From Leucogyrophana mollusca (lineage: Eukaryota > Basidiomycota > Agaricomycetes > Boletales): DNA of 64,000 nucleotides. Shown here one piece after another: positions 10,737 to 23,800 of the stretch (positions within the stretch are counted from its first letter, which is position 1; each line of letters begins with the position of its first letter). Position numbers and translations under genes: made by a program. The notes under the pieces were generated by a model. That model saw only the letters and a list, made by a program, of their open reading frames with translations, did not search any database and had not been told where the DNA came from. Location of the stretch: assembly GCA_021014945.1 (NCBI GenBank), contig MU266478.1, positions 1 through 64,000 of the forward strand, in the 5' to 3' direction.

Positions 10737-10832
10737 CTTTGAATCGTAGGCTCGAAGTTCAACGTTCAACTTGTGTGCACGGATACATATGTTTCCGCGC
10801 GCCCACAGGCATCCACTCGGTCAAACAACAAA

Positions 10833-11507
10833 ATGGCTTGGCGCAGTTTTTCAGTCGTTACTGCAAACAGCAGGAGTAGCACCACCACTGGCAACCCCGA
10901 TTTTCAAGCAAGATTTCAGTCGGCGGCACTGACGAGCACCGACGGTATTTCTCCTCCCCACTACTACTCTGTTCTGAGCTATTAGTATTACAAATACTCT
11001 CCAAGTGCCATATCACGGGTTAGTTCCGTTACAAGCCTCTATGAGTATGCGTGCCGCTCTCGTTCTAAATCCTTGTTCGAGTGCAGGTGATGTTAATGTC
11101 ATTATGCGGCATCTCTCCCTTTTGCCGGCAGTTCCTCGCCCTCACCCGCACTGATGCACATACACGATCCATAAGGACCAGCGCAGCCCTCCGCTCGCCC
11201 TCTGAGCACAGAGTAGTTCTCGACCATCAAACCCTCTACGTCGACCGAGCCCTCGCAGAGGCTCTCGGATGGAAGCCGGAGAAAGGCTCCGACGCCGGCG
11301 TGCAGTTGTCGTTGAGCGGGTGGGGCCCGACGTACTTCGCCATCACACCCGCGGGGAGCGAGAGCGGTGAGTCCCGACGTGCTGATGTTTCGATTGTTCT
11401 CATTTTACTTTTTTGCTCCCCCTTGAGATCGCCTTGCTCGCGCTGTAGTCGAGAGCGGCCACAACCCCAAAGTCAAGGCGGTCTTGGATTATCTGAAGGA
11501 GCGTTGA
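10833..11507 (+). CDS. Small protein of unknown function
   Basis: I do not recognise this gene. The best supported part is the 3' end: a frame reading EHRVVLDHQTLYVDRALAEA, then LGWKPEKGSDAGVQLSLSGW and GPTYFAITPAGSES, joined by a clean 82-bp GT-AG intron (11367-11448) to VESGHNPKVKAVLDYLKER and a stop at 11505. The 5' end is less certain. An upstream frame starting MAWRSFSVV at 10833 is plausible, with one intron before about 11160. The protein would be short and soluble, with no membrane segment in the readable part. It is divergent from the Fic/Doc gene, with about 96 bp between the start codons, so the two may share a promoter. Confidence 0.5.
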
Positions 11508-12361
11508 TCGCCCCGGGGCTGGAGTACATTGGCGAACTCAGCACCCGGCACTGGTTTGTAGTCGTTTTATTGGAGTCCAGTGTCCACCACTACGGGGAGC
11601 ATTTACCCATACCAGAAACCCAACACACAAGTAGGCCAAAGAACCCCGTTGAGTCCGATATTGACTGAGTATCTTTTACCTACCGTCCTCCAAACCTCGC
11701 AGCATTCGACGGAAGTATAAGAGTCCTTCTCCACCCCTTGCGAACAGAGCACCCCGGGCACGCGGGTGGACGAGGAGGTGATTCGGCGGTGTTGGTTGCG
11801 TCACGCATGCAGATGTCGGATTCGAGCGTGAATTACAGAGCGTATCACCGCCCTTCCGTCGCACTGAGGAAGTGATATCCAACATGAAAACGACGGAGAT
11901 GAGCACGACGGATATAGGCGGGCTAGGAGAACATTATCGGTGGCGCACGCACGATGAAGAGCGTCGAGGGCTCTGCTCGGGCTCACTGGCAACTCAGGCC
12001 GAGCCCCGTGCCCCTCAGGTCGTGGCGCAGGGCCCGGCGGCTCAGCTTAAATAGGCTCGCCGATAAGTAAGTCGCTATGATAGCTCACCTGTGCCGCTGT
12101 GCGACGGGGCAGCAGGCCATGAAGCATTTTGACCTAGACACCATCCGGTGCTGTCCATGCTCGTGATGTAACTACTTCCTCATGTCCAAGCCGTTGGTGA
12201 ACGCGAAATACCAGCCACGACGTATCACGTATCACCCTCAATCGCACACAAAATTAAGTATCGCAAAAGAAACAATAATAGAATCGTGATTGGCATGAGC
12301 GCAAGCGTCAATCATAAAATTTAAAGATACAATCGTCTCGTCCGACGGTGACACGGCAACT
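11508..12361. other. Intergenic region, no gene seen
   Basis: Lies between the 3' ends of two convergent genes. Short open frames occur on both strands (for example 11872-12054 plus and 11676-11906 minus), but none shows domain-like sequence or good splice partners. The AT-rich part at 12240-12330 is probably 3' UTR of the YRB2-like gene. Confidence 0.5.
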
Positions 12362-14928
12362 TTATTCTGATGGGATATTAGCATTGATCTCCTCCAGCAG
12401 CTCTTGGGCGATCTTTGCGTTCGATACCTGTCATATGGTGTTGAGCGTCGGTTTGCAAGGCGAGGAGAAGGGGAGAAGGGCAGAGGAGAAGGGCAAGCGA
12501 GGAGAGCCGGAGGCGTTAAAAGGACGGAAAGGGGCAGAACAGACGGCGAGCAGCACAAAAAACACCCACCCTGAGGTTATAATGCGTGGTCCCCCCATTC
12601 TCTATGACGCTGAACCGGATATACCGCGGGTCCTGTGCGAGGAAACACTTCATCCCGGGAAACAGCGTCACATTCAGCAACACCGTGTACACTGCTTCTT
12701 TTCGCATCACTGTCAGACACACCATATGTGTCAGCGTGTTCGTTCGTCCACCCATTTGCTGGCTTATACCAAGTGCCGTGTGGGTGGAGGGGTGGGAGGA
12801 GGAGAACGACCCACCTAAACGTGCACCACTGCCATCAGAACGCCGGACGTTCACCTTCAGCAACCCCGTCCCGCGCTCTTTCCACTGGTTCTGTAAACAC
12901 AGCGCATACAGCTTCCCCCGTACCTGGTGTATCGTCTCTTCGTCCTCTTCGCCCGTCATCACTACAACCAAAACCAGGCGCAGACGCAAAACCATTAGCC
13001 ACGACAGAGAAACCCACGAAAAGGGACCGGTATGTACGCACCTTCCTTCTCGGTCAACTTTTCCTTTTCCTCTTCACTCACCTCCTCTTCTCCATCCTTC
13101 CCAGCCCTCAACCGCTCCCCAAACGTCGACACGCCCCGCCTCTCATCTTCCTCCCCCTCATCCTCCCCGCTCCCGCTCCCATTACCACTCCCACTCCCAT
13201 CCAAAAGACCCACTGCCCCGCTCCTTTCTAACGAGCTTCTCGAGGACCCGTCGCTCGGAGATCCCGCCCTCGCGCGCTTCAACACAGGCGCGCCCCCAAG
13301 CACCCCAAACGCACCCCCAAACGCGTGCGCGCCCCCACTCGCATACGTCGAAAACGCACTTGTGCCCGCGAAACCCGTGCGCCGCGGTGGCGACTTGCTC
13401 CTATGCAGCCCGAGTCCATGGCCAGCCTTGCCCGTGGGCGACTTCGAGCGCAATGCGGAGGAAGCAAAAGGCGAGGCAGACCCAGCAAAAGCCTCGAACC
13501 CTGTCCGTTTCGCCGCAGTGGGTGGAGACGAAGGCTCAAATGGCGAGGAGGGTGGTGGCTGGGTGTTAGTGGGGAAAGGCGAGGATTGGCTGCTGAAAGG
13601 TGACGGTTGGCTAATACTGTTGGGAAACAGCGAAGGTGACGGGTTTGCGGGTAGTGACGTTGGCGCGGAGGGCCTTTTACTTGTCGAACTGCCGCCGCTT
13701 GAAAATATGTTTTGACCCTTGACAGCTGCAAACGGGGACGCGGAAGACGCGTACGCCATAAACCCACCCTATCGCGTGTGACGCAAAATTTGAGAACCAA
13801 GTCAGCCCACGACCCCACTACGACAGTAATCTAGCCACATACCAGCTTGGGTGCAGGCGGCGTGTCCTCAGGTGGTGGTGAGGGACGCTTGGTTTCGCGA
13901 GGGTTGTCGTCGGCATCTGGGTCGTCCCGTGGGCGTTTTGCAGCCTCGGTAGTAGGATTAGCAGACGTTGTCGGGCCACCTTCAGGGCCCTGGCTCGTCC
14001 CACGATCAGCGAGCTTGCGTTTAAGCCCCTTCTCCTGCTCTCCACCCCCGTCGGAATCGGATGCTCGGCGGGTAGAGGGGAGACTGGGAGTAGCATCTAG
14101 AGCCTCGTCCGCCTCCACCAGTGAACCGTCCGGCGCTCCGAGTCCGCCTTCCTGGGGAATAGAAGCTTGTTCGTCTTCCGCATCCTTATCTGTATCCCTG
14201 TCTTCCTCTACATCGCAGGTTTCCTGGCTCTCCTTGTCCTGCGCTAAAGTCTGCCGCCAGCTAATATCCTCCACGCCCTGGCTAATCTGCCGGACCTTGA
14301 TCTCGTGTGGAGGCGAGGAGCTTAGGCCGATGCCGAGTCCAAGGCGTGGTGAGTGCGGTTGTGAGTGCGGATTAGACGATGGTGTCCGTGAGTGTGGATG
14401 TGAGCGCTCGTCCTCCTCGACAGTGGTGTCGAGCTGTACACGGCCTTTCTTCGCGGGAGACTTGCTGTCGGACGCGTGCTGTGGGAGGGTTGCACACCAA
14501 AGCACATAACACCGATCAGCGGGTCTGCGTGCACGTCGGAAGAGAGAGAGGAAGGAGGAGACGTACGGAAGAACCGGCAGCGGTCTTGGGTGTAGCAGGC
14601 TCAAGTGACACCTCACGTTCTCGTTTCCTAGATAACATTTGTTCTTTGACGTACAAACAAACACACGACGATTTGGTGAGCTCAGACTGGAATAGTGCGT
14701 ATGCTACCGATGGGTAACTGCCCGAGGCTCACCTGAGGTTTCTTCCTCGGGAGAAGGCGAGGAAGAGGGCGCCGGAGACGCCTTGACATCGAATTCGGTG
14801 TTCAAGTTTGTATCGTACTGTTGTGAGTTCGTATCATCCAGTTCAGCTGCAGCTTGAGGATGGCAGTCTTGGTTGGCAGCCCGTTCGTCGAGCTCGACGT
14901 TGGAGCCGGCGTTAGAGACGTCTGCCAT
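12362..14928 (-). CDS. Ran-binding-domain nuclear protein, Yrb2/Hba1 (RanBP3-like)
   Basis: Seven exons (14928-14733, 14643-14567, 14478-13843, 13768-13042, 12961-12815, 12709-12570, 12427-12362) join in one frame to 662 residues. The N-terminal half is acidic and Pro/Ser-rich with a conserved LSRKREREVSLEPATPKT segment. FG-poor, Ser/Pro-rich sequence follows, with MAYASSASPFAAVKG, a segment typical of fungal Yrb2 proteins. The C-terminus is a Ran-binding domain: EETIHQVRGKLYAL, WKERGTGLLKVNV, RLVMRKEAVYTVLLNV and LFPGMKCFL, ending in NAKIAQELLEEIN. Yrb2/RanBP3 proteins assist Crm1-dependent export by bringing Ran-GTP to the export complex in the nucleus (known). All splice sites are GT-AG. 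The choice between Yrb2 and another RanBD protein is not absolute, but the C-terminal position of the domain fits. Confidence 0.85.
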
Positions 14929-15481
14929 AAGGAAGGAAAGTAGGACGCAAGGGACAACGCGGTAGAAAGAGTGGCACTGGCAGCTGGGGTGGCAGGGGAA
15001 GGCTCCCAACTAAGTTATGGAGCCGGCACAGTTCTCGGCACACTCCGACGATACCCTCTTTTCTTCTTGTGCCCTCAACCAAGCACAGGAACGTTGCAGG
15101 TCGCCTACACGGTCGGCTTTCCCACTAGAGGGCTTATTGTGATGGGCTGGTTCTAAATCCAGCGCGACAACGCCGCCAGCATGGGCGGGAGGTCATCGTG
15201 TGTAGCTATGTATATACGAATCGTGACCGCACGAGGTATCTATCCGTCGTCAAGATCGTGAACGTGGCCATCCGGACCCGATACATCCAAAGCAATGCAT
15301 TGCGAATGAAAAGCGTGTGTGCGACATAAAGTAATGGGCATGCAAGGGGAGGAAAGAGTAGATAACGATAACACAAAACAATTGCACCTATGCTCGTAAG
15401 ACCCAACAGAAAAATACAAAACAGATTGTGAAAGGAGGGCCCATGAGGGCGTACGTACGTGACCATGAAACAGGCGGTCCA
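14929..15481. other. Intergenic region between YRB2-like gene and histidine kinase
   Basis: Contains the promoter and 5' leader of the YRB2-like gene and the 3' flank of the histidine kinase. Small open frames on both strands have no recognisable content. Confidence 0.5.
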
Positions 15482-18400
15482 TCATGCATCGTGTATTGTG
15501 GATTTCCGGCGCCGTTCGTCCGCGATCGTGAGCATCTTAACAAGGCTGGGCTCAAACACAGGCTTCGTCAACACGCTATCAGAGGCGGTCAGTGAGCGGC
15601 TGGATAGAAGCAACAAGCGACGCCGAAGAGCACGCACTGGTCAACACCCGCCTCGAAGTATTCCTTCTGGTCATTGATAAGCGCGTTCCCTGAAACACGT
15701 CCGCTGTCAGCATCCAGGCCAAGACCCTCGGACCTCAGCTTGTGCCTCACCTGTTACACCAACAACAAAATCGTGCCTCCCCATCTCACGTAGCTTTGAC
15801 ACCACCTCTAACCCCGACATGATCGGCATCTGGTTCTGCAATGAATGACCAGGGGTTAGAAGACGTCCGGGCCCTTCAAGAGGGATGATATGACAACGCT
15901 TACATCAAGGAACACGACATCGTACTCGTGCCTGTTCTCCGCGGACACAGATGCATCGCCCACAGAATTGAGATGTGCTCGACCGACAATCATCTCGAGG
16001 GCGAGTTCACCATTTTCAGCGGTTGAGACGTTACATCCGAGCCGCGTCAACGTGCGCGACATGATTGTCCTCGTGAGCCTGTCGTCGTCTACGACGAGTA
16101 CAATCAATGGCGGCTCGAACACTGTCGCAGGACCCTTCCGCGGTTTTGTCTCAGCCGCCAAAGTCTGTGACACTGTCATCGGTACCGGAGTTTGCGCTCG
16201 TGGTGTCGGCGCTGTCGCAGAATCAAGGTTCTTGTGCTCCTCGATAGCAGTAGGTGTGCTTCCCGTCGAAGAGTGGTCTGGCGGAGTGTAAAATCCATCC
16301 CTCGTTTCAGGCATGGGCGGACTGGGGAGAGGAGGGCCTAATTGAGCACCGCCCGAGAGTTCACCTATCGTACGCGTTAGCACAGGTGGATCCGAATTGT
16401 CACGCGCATTCGGGAGATTTAGCTCGACCAGGCCGCCTAGCGTCTCTCGATCATCAAAAATGAGAAGAGGCATTTGAGGCGGGAGACATACCCTGATCCA
16501 TAAGGCTTTGCATCACTGAGCTAGACAGTGGGGTGGGAGGCGAGTATCGCGGGTTCCGGCTTGCGAGGAGGTCAACGGACAGCGGTCCTGCGAGCTCGAC
16601 AGGGTGTTTATGGTTAGTGAGACATGCGTCGGGGTCCGGGGGGTCGACAACTTTAACACCAACTCCAAGGGCTGGAGGAAGATGAGGCTTAAGAGGTTAG
16701 GGGGCAGGTTCTGGTGTGACGTACGCAGTTCGACCCAGAATGTAGAGCCTTGTCCCACCTTCGAACGCAAACCTAGTCGCCCACCACTGAGCTTTACTAT
16801 CTGGCGCACGAGAGCCAGGCCCAATCCGGTTCCTTTACCACCTAGCAGCATGTATAAGAATCAACCTCGGGAAGGTAGCATGGAGGCCAACAGACCTTGC
16901 TGACGACCCTGCTCTGTCTGATTGAAGGCAGCTAACAGCGGTGTTGTCAGTAATTTTGCAAGCCTCATACTGGTGAAACCTACAAAACAGCTTTCCCTGT
17001 GCCATCTCCCTTGGAGGTATTCCGTTTCCCGTATCGGTGACCTCGATCCGGACAACAATCCGTTTCAGTGGCGGCTTTGTGGAAGAAGAGGCGGTAGTGT
17101 TGGTGTGATCAATATCTTTGCTCTCGCGCACAGACAACGGCGCCTCCTGCTCTTCCACCGGCGTCTCAAACACCTCTTCGATCGCTTCCCCGTCTCCTTC
17201 TCCTTCGGGCTCCTTTATGGCCTCTGGAGCCAGGTGCGCAGGGAAAACAAGTCTGGTCAAACATGTTACACGACCCCCAGACGGCGTAAACTTGCACGCA
17301 TTACTGAAGAACGTGACTTAGCTTCCAACAGATGCAAAATAGAAGTGCCAAACCTGGCAAGGTTGTTGATGATTTGTCTTAATCGAATTGCGTCCCCCAG
17401 CACCACGCCGTCTGATTCATTTGCAAGAAGCTTCGCTATCTCTGCAGGATCTTCGCCTGCAGCTTCGTAGGCTGCTCGTCTCGCGACCTGTCAAGTGTGA
17501 GGAGGGTCGGGTCTAAGGGGGAGGACGTTATAACTGACCTCGTCAATGGTTTTGTCAAGGTGAGTGACGAGCTCCAGGTCCCGTGCATCCGTCGCCATAC
17601 GCAGAGGAACGAAAAGCGAGCGGATGACAGAGTGGAATGCGTATGGCTTGGATATCCTTAGCTGCAGCAAGGGGGAGCATGCAAAGGAGAAAAGCGGTAC
17701 CTTTGTCAAAATCTCAAACCGGCCGCTGTCCATGCGGTTGCTAGCGATAATACGCACTTAGTCTCAAAGTAATGTTAGGAGAAAGGACGCGCACAAGTCC
17801 AGCATATCGTTGAGCACTGGAGACGAGATCTTAAAACGAGCAATGGGAAGATGGCATACCGCATACCTTTGGACATCATAACAAGGCTGCCTTCGAGTGC
17901 CATAAACTCTATCTCCTGATGCTTGCTTACTGCACACGATGCTTCCATGTTTTGCACCGCCAGAACTGTCAATGGATCAGAAGACCATAAGATGTACAGT
18001 TCGAAGGCACTCACGTGCTGTGTTTAGAGGCACGCGCACCTGTGCAATGGCTTCGCCGTCAGCTTTCTACAGGATATCCAGACGAGAGTACTCATCATGG
18101 AAGACATAACTGGTGACACCGGGAAGTCATTAAATCCCCTCGTTAAATCGTACGAGTAACTCACGAAGTCAAACGCCTTTTGGAATCAGCCTCCTTGCGC
18201 TCATTTATCTGTGCTTTCTGAGTTGCTTTAAATTGGTTTTTCAGCTGCTCTCGGAGGATGAACAACCGTCGCTCGGACTTGGCGAAATAGAGGTCAGACG
18301 TAAGAAAAATCATAGCATCCCAGTTAGGAGTGCTCACGTTCTCGTTCATGTAATGCACAAAAAGCAAGAAAGTATGATAGAGTAGAAAGTTCAGAAGATC

Positions 18401-19829
18401 TGCGGCATACGTTAGCATGGGTTTATTCCGAGAAACGGACGAAACCCCTACTTCTGATCCAGAGAGGTCGGTAAGGCAATATCAAGGCGCTGGCACTGAA
18501 AAAGAGGAGTACATAAGCAGCTAGAATTAAAACATCAAGTGATGTAAAGCGGGTTACACGATGAAAAATGCGAGGTATCCGATCAGTGCTGACACCCGGT
18601 TCATCTTCATCCCGAATAATGCCACGGTCTGCAAGGCAGATGTATAACTGCGTACAGCCCATGAGCGAGAAAGCTGAGGAGAGCGAGAAAACGATCGTTA
18701 CTAGAATGTGGCGAGAAAATCCTTGGTTCCTTGGGGAAATACAGTTTTTGTGCCGACAAATCCACAGAGATACCTAGGCGCTCCTTGTCAAAAATATCAC
18801 ACTCTGAAGGGACTGAGCTCACATGGCCAAAATTTCGTAAAATCCCCTTTGTCATAAGTCAGCAATGTGACACCCGCCACTGAATAGGTATGCTCACCAA
18901 CACCAGGTCGCTAGAGTTAGGATAACTTGGAATGGCAGCGGGCGGTCGCGTGGGTAATCAAATAACACCAGCGGAACCAAGGGAAGAGTCAAAGCAGGCG
19001 CAGCCTGTATATCGGATTGGTGAGTATGAGTGACATATGACATTGATTGGAGCTCACACCGTATAGCCAAATTTTATCCAAAAGCGTGACGGGAGACGCA
19101 ATAGTGCACGCTCCCAGGACCCAGCTGGCCACTAGAAATCCTGCTGACCAGAGAGCTAGCGACTTTTCCGGACCAGTATTATGAGATGAATGCAATTATG
19201 AGTATTGGCTTTACCTTCTTTATGTACCAATGCTCTCGGCGATAACGTTCTTCTGTGTTCTTGTCGTAGAATCGGACTCGGAAAAACTTGTCCACTGCTG
19301 GCCACAATTCCCAGCGTAAAGTGACGAGGACGCGGCGCAAGAAACGAGCATCGTCGGGCATGGCGTAACTTTCGTGTCCGGCGCTCGTGCTGGTCGCATT
19401 CCCAGCGTGGGCATGACTATCACGATCTCCCGACCTTTCTGGGGTTGGTTCGGAATGATCGAGGGAGCTTTTCATGTCCTCTGTCCAGTCTCGATCGACC
19501 ACTATCTCGTCCACCTCATCGACATCCACGTCCTCTTCGGTTCTCTGACGTAGCTGGCTGCTGTCCAGGCTACTATCCGCAATCGCCGAAGATGCAGACG
19601 GAGATTCTGTCCCTACGCGCTTGATAAAGCGAGCCCAGTGAACTCTAAGGCCATCTATCCGAGCGGTTTTCCGTTTCTTGCGACGACCAGAACTAGAAGG
19701 GGCTGTTTGGGTGGCTGGAGCGGGAAGTCCAAGGAATTCTGGGGGGAGCGCCAACGGAGTTGGGAGATCAACGGTTACAACTTCCTCCTCCACTCCTGGC
19801 TTCTCGGCCTCCGTTTGCTTGACCATCAT
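15482..19829 (-). CDS. Membrane-bound hybrid histidine kinase
   Basis: Two-component sensor with its own receiver domain, probably over 1,000 residues in many short exons. The N-terminus (MMVKQTEAEKPGV) is soluble and charged up to about 19200. Several hydrophobic exons follow (SLALWSAGFLVASWVLGAC, LDVLILAAYVLLFFSASALI, LLYHTFLLFV), suggesting a multi-pass sensor region. A helical linker leads to the H-box SYVFHD/VRVPLNTALLAVQN, with the phospho-accepting His codon at 18097-18099. The N box is in DAIRLRQIINNLASNACKF, G1 is EVTDTGNGIPP and G2 is GKGTGLGLALVRQIV. The receiver has VVDDDRLTRTIMSRTL, phosphorylatable Asp in YDVVFLD and NQMPIMSG after an intron. It ends at 15482-15484. Receiver output would pass through an HPt protein to Ssk1 or Skn7-type regulators (family knowledge). 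Exon borders in the membrane region are only partly resolved. Confidence 0.85.
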
Positions 19830-19971
19830 GGATAACTATGAAGTGAGCGACATTGAGAACAAGGTGAGTTATGGCGGTAAGTAGATTGAGGGATAGAAGC
19901 AGAAAATTCGAAATATGCGCAGAGGTTTCACAGGGCAATGCCATGATCACGAACTTGAAGGGATCTAGACC

Positions 19972-20530
19972 CTAAGTCAGGCACAGTGCCTTCGCTGACC
20001 ATAAAGCATTTAGAATTGACTGGAAATATGTGAGCCCCGCCAGCGTCATTGCGGTAGACACGACGTATAGCTTTCGATTTCGGGAATTGAGATGGCGGTG
20101 GACAAGCAAAATGGCTTGCTGGTCTGTGCTGCTGTCAGCCTTCAGGCGGTCCTCGGAGTCGGTGGGTCTTGCGGTGCCGGAAGTAGATTCTGGAATGGGG
20201 TATTTCAAAGTCCGGTCGTCTGTCCAGAATTAAAATCAGGCAGACGATCAGTGTGCGGGATATCTCGATGACTGTCAGAGGCCATAGAGACAGCAGCATG
20301 ATTAGCCTCTCTGGCAAGGCATATTCACGAGTTGTAACATAGCATAAACACAGTTGTAAGAACTCGAGGAGTAATTGAAATGTACACACCAAAAAGGAAA
20401 TTCGCTGGGCATCCCGGACGCACTCTCGGAACTCCCGCCAATCCCTCCCGCTTCGAGTACTCTCTCGCGGTCGTCCTCTGCGTGATACAAATAATTGCGA
20501 CCAATTGTCGCAAAGTGAACAATCAGTGTT
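19972..20530 (-). CDS. Possible multi-pass membrane protein, unrecognised
   Basis: Low-confidence gene. The minus strand shows hydrophobic frames separated by plausible short introns: a frame with RNYLYHAEDDRERVLEAGG, then after a possible intron (donor GTGTGT near 20394) LIMLLSLWPLTVIEISRTLI followed by VCLILILD. Near the left end comes NRKLYVVSTAMTLAGLTYFQ followed by a stop at about 19972. No start codon is secure. It could be the 3' part of a small membrane protein, or a decayed gene. It is in tandem with, and upstream of, the histidine kinase, so it might alternatively be a separate 5' portion of that locus. Confidence 0.3.
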
Positions 20531-20825
20531 AGAATAGGCTCGAATTATTTAACGAGCCCGTGCTGTGGGCACGAATGCAAAACACAATATTTCCTTGTGT
20601 CCGCGCTCGGGCGGAGTTTCATTTCGATGCCGCAGAACCGCTTCTGCCTTCCTTGTATCACACCTTCTCCACCTTGTTGCCTTCATCATACAGCTGTTTT
20701 TCCCCCATTCGAGACCCTCAATCACCTAACGTATGTGAAAATCAGGCGCATTATCTTTCTGTTTATTCGCGGGGCTTACTGGGACGCTGATCAGATTTTT
20801 AGCGTAAAATCTCCATAACGCGCTT

Positions 20826-23800
20826 ATGGCAACCCACGTAGTGCTCAAGAGTGGAGAGCGGGTCAAGGTCAATGGTAAAAATATATCTCTCATCGATCCA
20901 TCCTCAGAACACGGTATGGACTAATTTTTGCCAGACCATGTCTATTGTTCCCCCAGCTGGTCAGTGCGAGACGGGACCCCTTACTCTGTGGCACGTATTA
21001 TGGAGTTTCTCCCACCGGAAGGTGCCTCAAAGGGCAAAGGCAAGGGCAAAGAAATCTATACTCGCGTTCGCCTGGCCTGGTATTATCGGCCCAGCGATGT
21101 CAGTGACCGCCCAGTGGCCGATTCACGTCTCCTACTCGCCGCCATATACTCGGAAGTCTGCGACATCAACCAATTGCGAGCCAGATGCCACGTTATTCAC
21201 AGAGACAAGATAACTGACCTGGCCGGTTGGAAGAAACGCCCAGACCGATTTTATTTCAACCGCCTTTTCGATCCTTACATCAAGAAGGAATTTGAGGTCA
21301 TCCAAGCAACTGATGTTCGGAACCGTACGCAAATATTCGTTTACTCTGGGATTTCGCTCGAGCATCACCTTTGGTTTCAGTTCCCGATCATATAAGACAA
21401 GTTCTCACATCGCGATACGAATATGTTGTGGCAGAGAAAGACGTGGTTCCTGACCTCACAGATACCCTTCGGCTATGCGGAACCTGTACCGAGTGGTGTG
21501 CAAAGTAGGTGTTCGATCAAACTAATGCCCGATTGGGCAGCCCTTGATCGTCTTCCCTTCAGCCCCGATACAGTACAGTGTGACAGATGCAAGAAATTCT
21601 TTCACATGGGCTGTGTGCAGCCCCCACTTCTTGCAAAGCCCTCCCGCGGCTATGGATGGACGTGTGCACCTTGCTCTAAGCGGCATGAAGAAGAAGTTGA
21701 CAGCCACGAAGTCCGACATCCGACCCCAGTTACCAAACCGAAGTCAAACGCACCCGCTCCAAGAGGTAGAGGGCGACCACGCAAAGACCGCACCCTGGCC
21801 GAGAAGGAAGAAAATGTCAACATCAAGTACTTCAAGATGTGGCCATTCCGCTACTTTGGGTGAGCACGTGTGAAGTGTGGTAAGCATGCGCTACGATTGA
21901 CTTCGCTTGTTAGACAATATACTGTCGCCGAAGATACACTTGGTGGGTTGTGGCTCTGATTGCTCGATATCCTTGCAGGATTCTCAGCTCGCACTGATTG
22001 CAGACCCGGATGATCTTATTTTCCCTCGTGCGGCTACACGTGTGGGGCCGAAGTATCAGGTCAGTGTTCCTCCTGCTTGGGCTCCCACACCTACGCTAGG
22101 TAGGATTGGTTTGATGACTCCACTATTTTGGTCGTTCCCTAACGAGATGTCAAGATGTAGAAGAGCGCGGCGACGATGCCACCGTTGAGGTTCTTAGCGT
22201 AATCAACGCCTTAACAGAGGAAGAAGGTTGGTAATTATGGTAATTCCGCTTACGTAAGGACTAACAATCTCCACCACTATCCAGTATCTGAACGTGAGTA
22301 ACAGATTACGCCTATTAGTGACCTAAATGACGTTTTTTCAGTGGAGGAATGGAAGACTGCGCTGACCAGACGACAAGACCTACTGTGTAGCGTGGACTGG
22401 CTCACCGAAGCTACTAGACGCTTCTCTCAAGCGTATCTTGCCAATCGAGGGTGGTCGACTGTCGACATGAGCGTTCCTACGCGACAGGAGAAGGTAAAGT
22501 TAGCAAGTTATGTGTAGCGCATTGCTAACCTTGTTCGACAGTGGAAGAAGACCGAAACCAGATATACTGACAGAGAGTGGAGCGCGGAGGAAATTGCAGC
22601 GTTCGAGGACGGCATCCTTGCACACGGTGCTGAGCTCCGCGCAGTTCGGGATGAGGTTGGCACACGGACCATGTTCGAGGTGGTTCGTTTCTACGGGCAC
22701 TGGAAGAAGTATAGTCCTCCAGTTCTTGGTTATTTTGCCTTCTAAATCACTTCTTTGTTTTAGTTCTAAACTAAAAGAGGAGAATGCTCATATCAAGGAG
22801 TTTGGTGCTCTTCCAAAGGAAGACGAGGCCCCTCCTCTCGAGGACACCCTGTCCTCTGACGACGAGGGATCGGTTATTCGAGAACTTACCAAAGCCAACA
22901 GCAGCTGCGGAGCTTGCAGGACTCGCGAGTCCACCACCTGGTGGAAAGCCCCAAAGGGGTTGGCTACCGATATTCTTTGCGATAATTGTGGCATGAATTG
23001 GCGAAAGTATGCCGATTTGAACGTCAGGCCAGTGCGCGAAGATGTAACGCCAAACGGGAAAACGAAGGGTGCTGAGAAGCGCGAGGGCACACCACTTAAT
23101 GGTCCCAGCGCAAAGCGGCTCAAGGTGCGACTGTTTTCGCCCTGTTTCACATTCTCCTGATCGTTTTGGCAAATCAGACTTCGATGGCCTCGACTATAAC
23201 ACCACCTCCCAATATACCTGCTGCACCCCAGCTCCGCTGCCTCGCATGCCAAAAGAATGGCCCCATGGGCAAAGTCTTGAAGTGCCACCAGTGTCAATTT
23301 CGTATTCACGCCGGTAAGTATGCTCCATCGAGCGAAAAGTAACGTACGACGATAGCCCATCATAGGATCATGCGGTATCATTGTCGACAAGAGTGCCGTG
23401 GAATCATGGATGTGTGACCTGTGCCAGAATGAGAAGACCATGGAAGCCTCTCTTGTGGGTCCTTCGTGGCGTTTCAAATACTCATTTGACTGAATCACAT
23501 GCTGTGTAGAATACAGAATGTCTCCTCTGCCCAAAACGCAAGTCGCGTAAGAAGACTAGTCTTCAAGGCGCCGATTCGTTCCTGCGAGCCTCCAAACCAA
23601 CTGAAGGCCAGGGCTGGGCACATGTTTTATGCTCAGTCTTCATTCCTGAGATAAGCTTCACCGATGTGTCCCGCTTGCGTTTGGTGGAAGGTATTAGCAC
23701 TATCCCGCGGCAGCGATGGGCATCGGTGAGCGACTTTGCCAGCTGAAACTTCTGTCACAACCTCACCGCTCTTTAGAGATGTACATTGTGCGGCGAAGTC

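Noticed and set aside
15120..15200. Possible tRNA (GGTTCTAAATCC resembles a T-loop)
   Set aside because: No acceptor, D or anticodon stems can be folded around it.
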